NCBI GenBank assembly: GCA_040218145.1
Contig: JAVJQK010000021.1
Span: forward strand, 1-64,000
Length of the DNA stretch: 64,000 nt
Source of the DNA: Sandaracinaceae bacterium
GTDB lineage: Bacteria; Myxococcota_A; Polyangia; Polyangiales; Sandaracinaceae
Direction of reading: 5' to 3'
A program made the position numbers and the translations under genes. The notes beneath the pieces were generated by a model. The model was not told where the DNA came from and made no database searches. It was given only the letters and a program-made list of their open reading frames with translations. Below, one piece after another: positions 47,998-59,125 of the stretch (position 1 is its first letter; each line of letters starts with the position of its first letter).

Positions 47998-48138
47998 ATG
48001 CTCTGGATCAAGGCGCTGCTCTGGCTCGCGGTGGTCCTTCTCCCGGGGGGGATCCTGCTTCTGCCGCTGCTCTACGGCCTGCACCGTCGTCGTGCCGAGG
48101 CCGAAGAGCGCGCGCTCGCGACCTCTCGCGTCGAGTGA
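47998..48138 (+). CDS. small membrane peptide, 46 residues
   Basis: MLWIKALLWLAVVLLPGG followed by more hydrophobic residues and then a charged tail HRRRAEAEERALATSRVE. The hydrophobic span followed by a basic/acidic cytosolic tail is a credible single-pass membrane protein. The frame opens earlier (47875) but the earlier part has no membrane-protein character. No clear ribosome site. Divergent from gcvT. Confidence 0.4.
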   Translation: MLWIKALLWLAVVLLPGGILLLPLLYGLHRRRAEAEERALATSRVE

Positions 48139-48204
48139 GGCGCGTCGACCGATCGGCGCGATTAGGCGTGAAGCATTTTCACGGGCCGCGTACGCAACGT
48201 CGCA

Positions 48205-48243
48205 CCCCCGAGGCCGATGCAACCGGGTTTGCGCATCCGGGGG
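48205..48243 (+). other. inverted repeat upstream of the FHA-sigma54 gene
   Basis: CCCCCG (48205-48210) pairs with CGGGGG (48238-48243), and inside it GATGC pairs with GCATC around an AACCGGGTTTGC loop. The AACCGGGTT core of the loop is itself palindromic. It lies about 120 bases before the start codon and could be an operator or part of a leader. Only the symmetry is seen. Confidence 0.35.
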
Positions 48244-48364
48244 CCGCGGGGCTCATCCCACATTTTCTCACTTTAGATCACCCCGATCACGCAACGGCGA
48301 CGGATCGCCCGCGATAGCCCCTCTCGTCCACGGAGACGGAGTCTTCGAGAAGGAGGGAGCGATC

Positions 48365-49921
48365 ATGGAGGTGCTGGTGTTGAGGTATCGCGGGGAGCCG
48401 CTCCGCGAGTTTCCGCTGGGGAGTCGGCCGCTGGAGGTCGGGAGCGGCGCGGGGTGCGACATCGTCGTGCACGACGCGCGGGTGCGCGAGAGACATCTGC
48501 TCGTCAGCGCCATCGGGGGCTCGGTGATGCTCCACGAGCTGCGGCCGGGGGGCAAACGCGCGCCCCTCCGCGCCCTCGAGCTGGGCTTCCCGGTCCGGAT
48601 CGGCCTGCACCACTCCATCGAGCGCGTGCGGAGCGAGCGGGTGCGACTGGGCCCCGCCACCAGCCGGACCGAGCCGCTCGGGGTGGAGCTCGGCAGCGCG
48701 TCCGAGATCAGCCTCCTCGTCGGGAGCGGCACCGAGGCGCGCCGGATCCCGCTCGACGCGCTGCCGCTCACCATCGGCTCGGGCTCCCGCAACGACGTCG
48801 TGATTCACGATCGCACGGTGAGCGGTCGCCACTGTCGCCTCGAGCCGAGCGCGGACGGGCTGTGGCTCCGTGATCTCGGCAGCCGGAACGGCACGCACGT
48901 GGACGGCGTCGCGATCGAGCTCGCCCGGGTGCTGCCCGGGTCGGTCATCCGCGTGGGCCGCACGAACCTTCGGCTCGTCTCGCGGGGTCGACCGGGTGAC
49001 GCCCGCGAGGACGGGCTCGTGGCGGAGTCGCCGAAGATGCGCGCCGTGCTGGAGCTCGTCGAGCGCTACGCGCAGGTCCGCGAGACGGTGCTCATCCACG
49101 GCGAGAGCGGCGCGGGCAAGGAGGGAATCGCGCGGGCGCTGCACTCCCGTGGTCCGCGCGCGTCCGGCCCGTTCGTCGCGGTGAACGCGGGCGGCATGAC
49201 GAGCACGCTCGTCGAGAGCACCCTCTTCGGGCACGAGCGTGGGGCCTTCACCGGCGCGGCGGCGAGCCGGCGCGGGCTCTTCGAGCAGGCGGACGGAGGC
49301 ACGCTCTTCCTCGACGAGATCGGGGAGCTGCCGCTCGAGATGCAGAAGCGGCTCCTGCGCGTGCTCGACAGCTGGGAGGTGCGCCGCGTCGGGGCCGAGC
49401 ACAGCCAGAAGGTCGACGTGCGCCTGCTCTGCGCCACGCACCGCGATCTGCGCGCGATGGTCCGGGAGGGGACGTTCCGGGACGATCTCTACTGGCGCGT
49501 CGCGCAGCTCGAGGTCCGCGTCGCGCCGCTGCGAGAGCGGGCCAAGGACGTGATGGCGCTCGCGGAGCACTTCCTGGCCCAGAGCGCAGAGGGAGGGCGG
49601 CGGCTCTCCGCCGAGGCCGTCCAGCTCCTGCTGACGCACGACTGGCCGGGCAACGCGCGCGAGCTGCGCAACGTGATGGGGCGGTGCGCCAACCGGGCGA
49701 CGGGCTCGCTCATCGCGCTGAGCGACGTCGAGGCCGTGTTCGACGAGATGGGCGTCGAGACGCGCTCGTCGGGCGTCTGGGCCATCGAGGAGGTGGTCGA
49801 CCAGTACGGCGGCAACCTCACCGCCGCCGCACGAGCGCTGGGCATCCCCCGCTCGACGCTCCGGGACCGCTACCGCAGAGCGCAGCGCCGTCGCCGCGCA
49901 AAGGAGCGCAAGCTGGGTTGA
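48365..49921 (+). CDS. sigma54-dependent activator with two FHA domains
   Basis: 518 residues, excellent ribosome site (GAAGGAGGGAG). FHA-like domain 1 (about 1-100) lacks a clear RxxS/H core; FHA domain 2 (about 125-215) has SGRHCRL and LGSRNGTHV, the phosphothreonine-binding signature. The AAA+ domain has Walker A GESGAGKE, intact GAFTGA (293-298) for sigma54 contact and Walker B LFLDEIGE. The C-terminus has a Fis-type helix-turn-helix (NLTAAARALGIPRSTLRDRY). Such proteins link Ser/Thr kinases to sigma54 promoters; the target is unknown. Confidence 0.93.
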   Translation: MEVLVLRYRGEPLREFPLGSRPLEVGSGAGCDIVVHDARVRERHLLVSAIGGSVMLHELRPGGKRAPLRALELGFPVRIGLHHSIERVRSERVRLGPATSRTEPLGVELGSASEISLLVGSGTEARRIPLDALPLTIGSGSRNDVVIHDRTVSGRHCRLEPSADGLWLRDLGSRNGTHVDGVAIELARVLPGSVIRVGRTNLRLVSRGRPGDAREDGLVAESPKMRAVLELVERYAQVRETVLIHGESGAGKEGIARALHSRGPRASGPFVAVNAGGMTSTLVESTLFGHERGAFTGAAASRRGLFEQADGGTLFLDEIGELPLEMQKRLLRVLDSWEVRRVGAEHSQKVDVRLLCATHRDLRAMVREGTFRDDLYWRVAQLEVRVAPLRERAKDVMALAEHFLAQSAEGGRRLSAEAVQLLLTHDWPGNARELRNVMGRCANRATGSLIALSDVEAVFDEMGVETRSSGVWAIEEVVDQYGGNLTAAARALGIPRSTLRDRYRRAQRRRRAKERKLG

Positions 49922-49934
49922 ATCTCTTCTTCGC

Positions 49935-50648
49935 TCAGCGTCCGCCGCGCAAGATCGTCCACGCCCGACGGAGGCGGCGGCGGCGCAGGTCGGCCAGGTC
50001 CTTGGCCACCGACGCGATGCGGGCGAGGCCCGTCGACTTCGACTGGCCGGCGCGCCGTGGGCGGCAGGCGATGGTGACCGTGCGGGCGCGGATCCCGGCC
50101 GCGAGCGCGCGGATGGGCAGCTCGAAGTTCAGGAAGAAGCTGTCCGGGGGCAGCTCCTCCGGGACGAAGATCCGCCGTCGGAAGAGGTAGGGGCCGTCGC
50201 TGCGCAGGCGCACGCCGTGCACGAGCCAGATCAGGCCGCGCACGCCCGCGGACAGGACCGTGCGGTCGAGCCCGTCGTCGCGGTGGTCGTAGACGCTGAG
50301 CACGAGATCGACGGCGTCGTCTTCGGCCGCGTCGAGCAGGGTGCCGACCGCCTCGGGCTCGATCTGCCCATCCGCCGGCATGAAGGTGACCCAGTCGCCG
50401 CGCGCGAGGCGCACCCCCGTCTTGAGGGCGGCGCCGATGCCGCCGTTGACCTCGTGGCGCGCGGTGCGGTGCGGGAAGCCGGCGAGGGCGCGCTCGGCCG
50501 CCTCGAGGGTGGCGTCCCGCGAGCCGTCGTCGACGAAGACGATCTCGGCCGGCGGTGCGTTCTGACGCAGCCACGCGATCAGCTCGCCGAGCACGGCCTC
50601 GACGTTCTCCTCCTCGTCGAAGGCGAAGACGATGATCGACAGCCTCAC
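49935..50648 (-). CDS. GT2 glycosyltransferase (dolichyl-phosphate mannosyltransferase-like)
   Basis: 237 residues from GTG 50648, overlapping the upstream acyltransferase stop (GTGA). N-terminal SIIVFAFDEEENV, metal/nucleotide-binding VDDGS and FMPADGQ in GT-A order. Aspartates for UDP/GDP-sugar and metal are present. No membrane segment except a possible amphipathic hydrophobic helix (VRGLIWLVHG). Probably transfers a sugar to a polyprenyl-phosphate or glycan in envelope assembly; last gene of the minus-strand cluster. Confidence 0.88.
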   Translation of the reverse strand: MRLSIIVFAFDEEENVEAVLGELIAWLRQNAPPAEIVFVDDGSRDATLEAAERALAGFPHRTARHEVNGGIGAALKTGVRLARGDWVTFMPADGQIEPEAVGTLLDAAEDDAVDLVLSVYDHRDDGLDRTVLSAGVRGLIWLVHGVRLRSDGPYLFRRRIFVPEELPPDSFFLNFELPIRALAAGIRARTVTIACRPRRAGQSKSTGLARIASVAKDLADLRRRRLRRAWTILRGGR

Positions 50649-51157
50649 CGGGACCTCAGCACGCGCGCGGGGTTGCCGGCCACGACGGCGTAGGCGGGCA
50701 CGTCCCTGGTCACCACCGCGCCCGCGCCGACCTGCGCGCCGCGGCCCACCGTCACGCCGGGGAGCAGGATGGCCCCGACCCCGAGGTCTGCGTCCGCTTC
50801 GACGACGACGGGGGCGAAGTCGAGCGGCGCGTGGAGGATGGGCGTCTCGCGCCCGGCCTCGCGGTGCGCGGAGGTGAGGATGCGGACCCCCGGGCCCACG
50901 CCGACGTTCTCGCCGATCGTCAGGTCGCCCGCAGCATGAAAGAAACATTGCTGGCCGATCCACGCGCCGTCGCCGATGCGCATCACGCCCGCGTGGTAGC
51001 CCTTGAGGATGGTCTGGTGGCCGACGTAGACGTCGCGCCCGACGTGCACGTTCTCCGGGTGGAAGACGAGCACGCCTTCCTCGAAGACGCAGCCTTCGCC
51101 GCACGAGGCGAGCGCCTCGCGGGTAGAGGCGCCAGAGCCGTGGCTGCGTCGTTGCAT
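50645..51157 (-). CDS. left-handed beta-helix acyltransferase (maltose/sugar O-acetyltransferase type)
   Basis: 170 residues from ATG 51157 (MQRRSHGSG); a TTG at 51193 is a possible earlier start; neither has a ribosome site. Hexapeptide repeats dominate: IGDGAWIGQQCFF, then LTIGENVGVGPGVRI and VGVGAILLPGVTVGRGAQVGAGAVVT in part, ending with AVVAGNPARVL. The His of TSAHREAG is the expected catalytic residue. Acetylates a sugar, likely the one handled by the neighbouring glycosyltransferase. Confidence 0.85.
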   Translation of the reverse strand: MQRRSHGSGASTREALASCGEGCVFEEGVLVFHPENVHVGRDVYVGHQTILKGYHAGVMRIGDGAWIGQQCFFHAAGDLTIGENVGVGPGVRILTSAHREAGRETPILHAPLDFAPVVVEADADLGVGAILLPGVTVGRGAQVGAGAVVTRDVPAYAVVAGNPARVLRSR

Positions 51158-51203
51158 CGGGGCGAGCGAAGCGCGTCGGGGAGGGGCGGTCAAGCCGCGG
51201 GTC

Positions 51204-54845
<3,642 letters not shown>

Positions 54846-57035
54846 TCACTGGAGCGTGATCGCCCGGCGCACCGTCTGCCCGGGCGGGATGTCGATGCTG
54901 ACGCGGCGGCTGCCCGCCTCGGGGTTCGTGCAGACGACCGTGTGCCGCCCCGGCGGCAGCTGGAAGTTCACCACCGGCGTCTGCCCAGCGTTCCGCCCGT
55001 CGATCGTGACGTTGCACCACGGGTTGCTGTTGAACGTGAGTCGGCCCGGCTCGTTCGACGTCGGCGCGGCGACCTCCTGCGAGCCACGCGAGCGGCCCCC
55101 GCCACCGCGGCGCTCCCGGAGCTCCACGGTGATCTCGGTCGCCTCTCCGCTCGTCAGCTCCACCGTGCGCTCGTCGCTCCGGTGCCCGCTGCGCGAGACG
55201 GTGATGGGGTAGTTGCGCGTGGGGACGCGGAACTCGTAGGGCGAGCCGCCGTCGTGCCACTCCCCGTCGAAGCGCACGCGCGCGTCCGTTGGCTCGGTCG
55301 TGATCCGCAGGATGCTCTCGCCTTCGGAGAGGGGCGTGCGTTCGAGCTCGAAGCTCAGCTCCGCGACTTGCCCCGCCTGCAGACTGAGGGTTTCGTTGCG
55401 GGTGACGTAGCCGTCCAGCGCGAGGGCCAGCGTGTGCGTCTCCCCGGGCGTGATCTCGGGCACGGTGGCGGGGGAGACCAGCTCCGTGTCGCGGCCGTCG
55501 AGCAGGACCCGCGCGCCCGCGGGGATGGTCCTCACCCGCACCACGCCGAAGTCGCTCGCGCTCGGGCGCTCGAGCGTGATGCTCAGGTCGGCCCGCGGAT
55601 CGCCTTCGGTCAGGGACACGCGCTCGGTGTGCGGCGCGAAGCCCTCGTGCGTGAGCTTGACGCTGTAGGCCGCGCCCACCGGCAGCTGCTCGAGCACGGC
55701 CGGGGTGCGCTCGCTGCGCCGGTCCCCGTCGATCCAGATCGCCGCGCCCGCGGGTGTGCTCTCGATGGCCAGCACGCCCGGTCCCGTCGGCACGCTGGGC
55801 TCGGGCGGCGGGCGCGTCAGGAACCAGCCGACGCCGCCGATCGCCGCGAGAACGACCACCGCGAGCATGATCCACGGCGCCTTGCTCGGCGGCTTGCTGC
55901 GGACGAACGAGCCGTAGCTGCCGCCCGGGAGCGAGTGCTCCATCGAGTCGGCCTCTTCGGCCGCCTGGGCGGCGAGGACCTCGGCGAGCTGCCGGCCCTC
56001 GGCCATCATCTGCTTCTGCGCGTCGAGCTTGTCCTGGAAGAGGTCCTGCATCCATGCGCCGAGCGAGATCGCGCTGACCTTCAGCTGCTCGGAGCGGATG
56101 TAGTCCTCGAGATCCGCCTGCATCTCGCTCGCCGTCTGGTAGCGGCGCGAGGTGTCCTTCTCGAGGCTGCGGAGGATGATCTCCTCGAGGCGCGGGCTCA
56201 GGTTCGGGTTGAGCTGGCGCGGCTGCGGGTACTCGTCCTCCACGATCTTGCGGAGGGTCTCCATCTCGTTCTTGCCGCGGAAGAGGCGCCGCCCCGTGCA
56301 CAGCTCGAAGAGCATGATGCCGAGGGAGAAGATGTCGCTGCGCTTGTCGAGGTCGAGGCCCTGAGCCTGCTCGGGGCTCATGTACGGGACCTTGCCCTTG
56401 AGCTGGCCGCTGCCCGTGTCCTCCATGCCGCCTCGGCCCGCCTTCGCGATGCCGAAGTCGACGAGCTTCACGTCGCCGGTGAAGGTCACGAGGATGTTCT
56501 GCGGGCTGACGTCGCGGTGCACGATGCCCATCGCCTCGCCGTCGAGGTCGCGCTTCTCGTGCGCGTAGGCGAGGCCGGCGCAGCAGCCCATCACGATCGC
56601 GAGCGCGTGCTCGAGCGGGAAGGACGTGACGCCCTTCTTCTTCATCTGGCGGACGAGCGAGCGCAGATCCTCGCCGTGGACGTGCTCCATCGCGATGTAG
56701 AACTGCCCGTCGACCCGGCCGACGTCGTAGATGTGCGCGACGTTCGGGTGGTTCAGGGTCGCGGCGATCCGCGCCTCCGCGAGCAGCATCTCGATGAAGC
56801 TCTCGTCCTTCACCAGGTGGGGCAGGACGCGCTTGACGACGATGAGCTTCTCGAACCCCGCGACCGACTTCTGCAGAGCCAGGAACAGCTCCGCCATGCC
56901 GCCCACCGCGAGCTTGCGCATGAGCGTGTACTTGCCGAATCGCATCGGCATGGCCGGGCCTTCGCTCTCGGGCGTGGGCCCTTGGGGCGCGCTGCCGGGC
57001 GGAGGGGGCGGCGCCTGCGCGGGTGCTTCAGACAC
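54846..57035 (-). CDS. Ser/Thr protein kinase with PEGA repeats
   Basis: 729 residues. Kinase domain about 32-305: AVGGMAEL loop, Lys68 in VVKR, HRDVSPQN (173-180), DFGIAK (193-198). The HRD Asp is present, but the catalytic-loop Lys is Ser, a variation common in myxobacterial kinases. A linker, then a membrane helix about 386-406 and four PEGA-like beta repeats to the end (IESTPAGAAIWIDG, VRTIPAGARVLLDG, ITTEPTDARVRFDG, FNSNPWCNVTIDG). PEGA repeats are extracytoplasmic and bind peptidoglycan-like or surface partners. The start overlaps the end of the preceding gene by 8 bases. Confidence 0.92.
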   Translation of the reverse strand: MSEAPAQAPPPPPGSAPQGPTPESEGPAMPMRFGKYTLMRKLAVGGMAELFLALQKSVAGFEKLIVVKRVLPHLVKDESFIEMLLAEARIAATLNHPNVAHIYDVGRVDGQFYIAMEHVHGEDLRSLVRQMKKKGVTSFPLEHALAIVMGCCAGLAYAHEKRDLDGEAMGIVHRDVSPQNILVTFTGDVKLVDFGIAKAGRGGMEDTGSGQLKGKVPYMSPEQAQGLDLDKRSDIFSLGIMLFELCTGRRLFRGKNEMETLRKIVEDEYPQPRQLNPNLSPRLEEIILRSLEKDTSRRYQTASEMQADLEDYIRSEQLKVSAISLGAWMQDLFQDKLDAQKQMMAEGRQLAEVLAAQAAEEADSMEHSLPGGSYGSFVRSKPPSKAPWIMLAVVVLAAIGGVGWFLTRPPPEPSVPTGPGVLAIESTPAGAAIWIDGDRRSERTPAVLEQLPVGAAYSVKLTHEGFAPHTERVSLTEGDPRADLSITLERPSASDFGVVRVRTIPAGARVLLDGRDTELVSPATVPEITPGETHTLALALDGYVTRNETLSLQAGQVAELSFELERTPLSEGESILRITTEPTDARVRFDGEWHDGGSPYEFRVPTRNYPITVSRSGHRSDERTVELTSGEATEITVELRERRGGGGRSRGSQEVAAPTSNEPGRLTFNSNPWCNVTIDGRNAGQTPVVNFQLPPGRHTVVCTNPEAGSRRVSIDIPPGQTVRRAITLQ

Positions 57036-57747
57036 TCTCGGGGTCCTCGGGAGAGGGAGACGCGGTCACGGAGGACACGTTGGGCCCCCCGAGTATGGCA
57101 CGCCGATGCCGCACCGTGTCAACCGCGTCCAGCCCGTGCCGTAGCTCGTCACAGAGCGCCTCGGTGCGCTCCTCGAGCTCGTCTCGGGTCTGGGTGAGCC
57201 AGGCGGTGATGGTGGGCAGCTCCTCGTCGCGGATGGCGAGGCGAGGGCGGCGCGAGAGGATGCGCTCCAGCCGGCGCGCGACCTCCTTGGGGTCGCGATA
57301 GCCCTCGGGCAGGCCGTGGTCCTGCAGTCGGGACTGGAGCTGCTCGAACGGCTCGGGCCCGCCGTGGAACGCGAGACCCAGGGGGGCGGCCGGCAGCTGG
57401 ATCGCTTCGAGGTACAGCGCCCGCGCCTCGGGGTGGCGCTCGAGCAGGACCCCGTCGAGCAGCAGCTCGGTCCCCACGTGGGCCACCGCGCGCGAGGCCC
57501 CTCGGCCGACACCCCGCGCCTCGAGCACCTCGGCGCCGCCGTTGCACCAGTAGAGGAAGGTGGGGAGGCCGTGGAACACGAGGTCGGCGGCGTGGTGATG
57601 GTCCACGCCCGCCGACACGACGTCGTCCGCGGCCTCGCGGAAGCGCGTGCCGCACATGGAGGCGAAGTCGGGCATCATCGCGCCGAGCACCCAGCGGGGA
57701 TCGTCGTGCTCCCAGAGCGCCGCCACCGCATGCCCGAAGAAGTTCAC
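57028..57747 (-). CDS. ACP-phosphodiesterase-like (HD-like) protein
   Basis: 239 residues starting MNFFGHAVAALW, which, with GAMMPDFASMCG and VSAGVDHHHAAD, resembles acyl-carrier-protein phosphodiesterase AcpH and related HD-type hydrolases. The His/Asp residues could form a metal centre. The C-terminal half is helical and acidic without further signature. Assignment to the fold is likely; activity on ACP is uncertain. Its stop overlaps the kinase start (ATGA type), so the kinase is translationally coupled to it. Confidence 0.6.
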   Translation of the reverse strand: MNFFGHAVAALWEHDDPRWVLGAMMPDFASMCGTRFREAADDVVSAGVDHHHAADLVFHGLPTFLYWCNGGAEVLEARGVGRGASRAVAHVGTELLLDGVLLERHPEARALYLEAIQLPAAPLGLAFHGGPEPFEQLQSRLQDHGLPEGYRDPKEVARRLERILSRRPRLAIRDEELPTITAWLTQTRDELEERTEALCDELRHGLDAVDTVRHRRAILGGPNVSSVTASPSPEDPESV

Positions 57748-57813
57748 GCGCGAAACCTATCGCGCGCTCGACCCTCTTGCACTCCAGCCGCGTCCTCGGC
57801 CATAGTTCGCGCC

Positions 57814-58200
57814 ATGGAGAACGCCCACACGCAGGTGTACCGCCGCTTTTTCGCGATCACGCTGTCCGTCATCCCCGGGGTGAACCTGGTGTTGGGTCTC
57901 GCGGCGCTGGTCCTGTGGCTGCTCGCGGACCTGGCCGGGATGGAGTGGGGCTGGGCGCTGGGCGTCGCGGCCATCGTGCTCTGCCTGACCTTCGTCGGCT
58001 GGATCTTCGTGGGTCTCGGCCTGCAGAAGTGGGCCGAGGACAAGAGCGCCGGCATGCTCTTCGGGCTCAACGCGCCGTTCATGCTCGTCGACTTCGCGTT
58101 CCTCGCCTGGCTCTTCTGGCACACCGTGGTCGGCTTCCTCATGGGCGGCCATGAAGAAGAGGCGCGGGTCGTGGTCGAGACGCTCAGCCGGCTCGTCTGA
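57814..58200 (+). CDS. small membrane protein, 128 residues
   Basis: Starts MENAHTQVYRRFFAITLSV with three or four hydrophobic segments and a charged loop (LQKWAEDKSAG); ends GGHEEEARVVVETLSRLV. No family recognised. Its end overlaps the end of convergent miaA by 17 bp; divergent from the ACP-phosphodiesterase-like gene (66 bp). Confidence 0.7.
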   Translation: MENAHTQVYRRFFAITLSVIPGVNLVLGLAALVLWLLADLAGMEWGWALGVAAIVLCLTFVGWIFVGLGLQKWAEDKSAGMLFGLNAPFMLVDFAFLAWLFWHTVVGFLMGGHEEEARVVVETLSRLV

Positions 58201-59125
58201 GCCAGCCCTCGATCTCCTGCGAGAGCGCCGACGCATCCGTGAGGGCGTCGGCGTTCGTCCATGTGAGCGACTCGCCTTCGCCGAGGCGCCCTTCGCCCCG
58301 AAACCAGGTGCGCTGCCGCCGCGTGTAGACGCGGGTGGCCTTGTACGCGAGCCGCTCGGTCTCCTCGATCGGGACGGCCTGCTGCAGGTGCTCGACGATC
58401 TGGGCGTAGCCGACGCTCTTGAGCGGCGGGACGTGCCCGTGCCGCGCGAGGACGCCGCGGACCTCGTCGACCCAGCCGGCGTCGAGCATCGCTCGGATGC
58501 GCGCCTTCAGCTTCGGGTAGAGGCGCTCGCGCGGCAGGTCGAGCACGTAGAAGCGCAGCGGGTAGCGCGGCCCGCCCTGCGCGTGGCGCGCGTGGTGCGC
58601 GCTCAGCGGCTCTCCGGTCTGGGTGTAGACCTCGAGCGCGCGCACGATGCGGAGCGCGTCGTTGGGGTGGATGCGGCTCGCGGCTTCGGGATCGATCTGC
58701 CCGAGCCGCGCGTGGAGCGCGGGCAGATCCGCGGCCGCCTCCGCCTCGAGGGCGGCGCGGATGGCGGGATCCGGCGCGGGGAGCGGCGCGAGGCCGCGGG
58801 TCAGCGCGCGCAGCCAGAGCCCGGTGCCGCCGACGACGATCGGCAGGTGGCCGCGCGCGGCGATGTCCTCGATGGCCGCGTCCGCGAGCGCCGCGTACCG
58901 CGCCGCGTCGATCGTCTCCGTCGGCGCCAGGAGATCGATGAGGTGGTGGCGCACGCCGCCCAGCTCGTCCGGGCGCGGCTTGGCGGATCCGACGTCGAGC
59001 TCGGTGTGGATCTGCACGCTGTCGGCCCCGACGAGCTCGCCTCCGAAGCGCCTCGCGAGCGCGATCGCCGCCGCCGTCTTGCCCGCCGCGGTCACCCCGC
59101 CGACGACGAGGATCTTCGGCTTCAA
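58184..59125 (-). CDS. miaA: tRNA dimethylallyltransferase MiaA
   Basis: 313 residues from TTG 59125, overlapping the mutL stop (TTGA). P-loop GGVTAAGKTAAA, ADSVQIHTELDVGSAKP (usually DS.Q.Y), HHLIDLL, VVGGTGLWLRALTRGL, and SVGYAQI with the conserved YKATRVYTRRQRTWFR end. Adds a dimethylallyl group to A37 of tRNAs reading UNN codons. mutL-miaA is a widespread pairing. An upstream extension of the open frame is antisense noise. Confidence 0.95.
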   Translation of the reverse strand: MKPKILVVGGVTAAGKTAAAIALARRFGGELVGADSVQIHTELDVGSAKPRPDELGGVRHHLIDLLAPTETIDAARYAALADAAIEDIAARGHLPIVVGGTGLWLRALTRGLAPLPAPDPAIRAALEAEAAADLPALHARLGQIDPEAASRIHPNDALRIVRALEVYTQTGEPLSAHHARHAQGGPRYPLRFYVLDLPRERLYPKLKARIRAMLDAGWVDEVRGVLARHGHVPPLKSVGYAQIVEHLQQAVPIEETERLAYKATRVYTRRQRTWFRGEGRLGEGESLTWTNADALTDASALSQEIEGWLRRAG

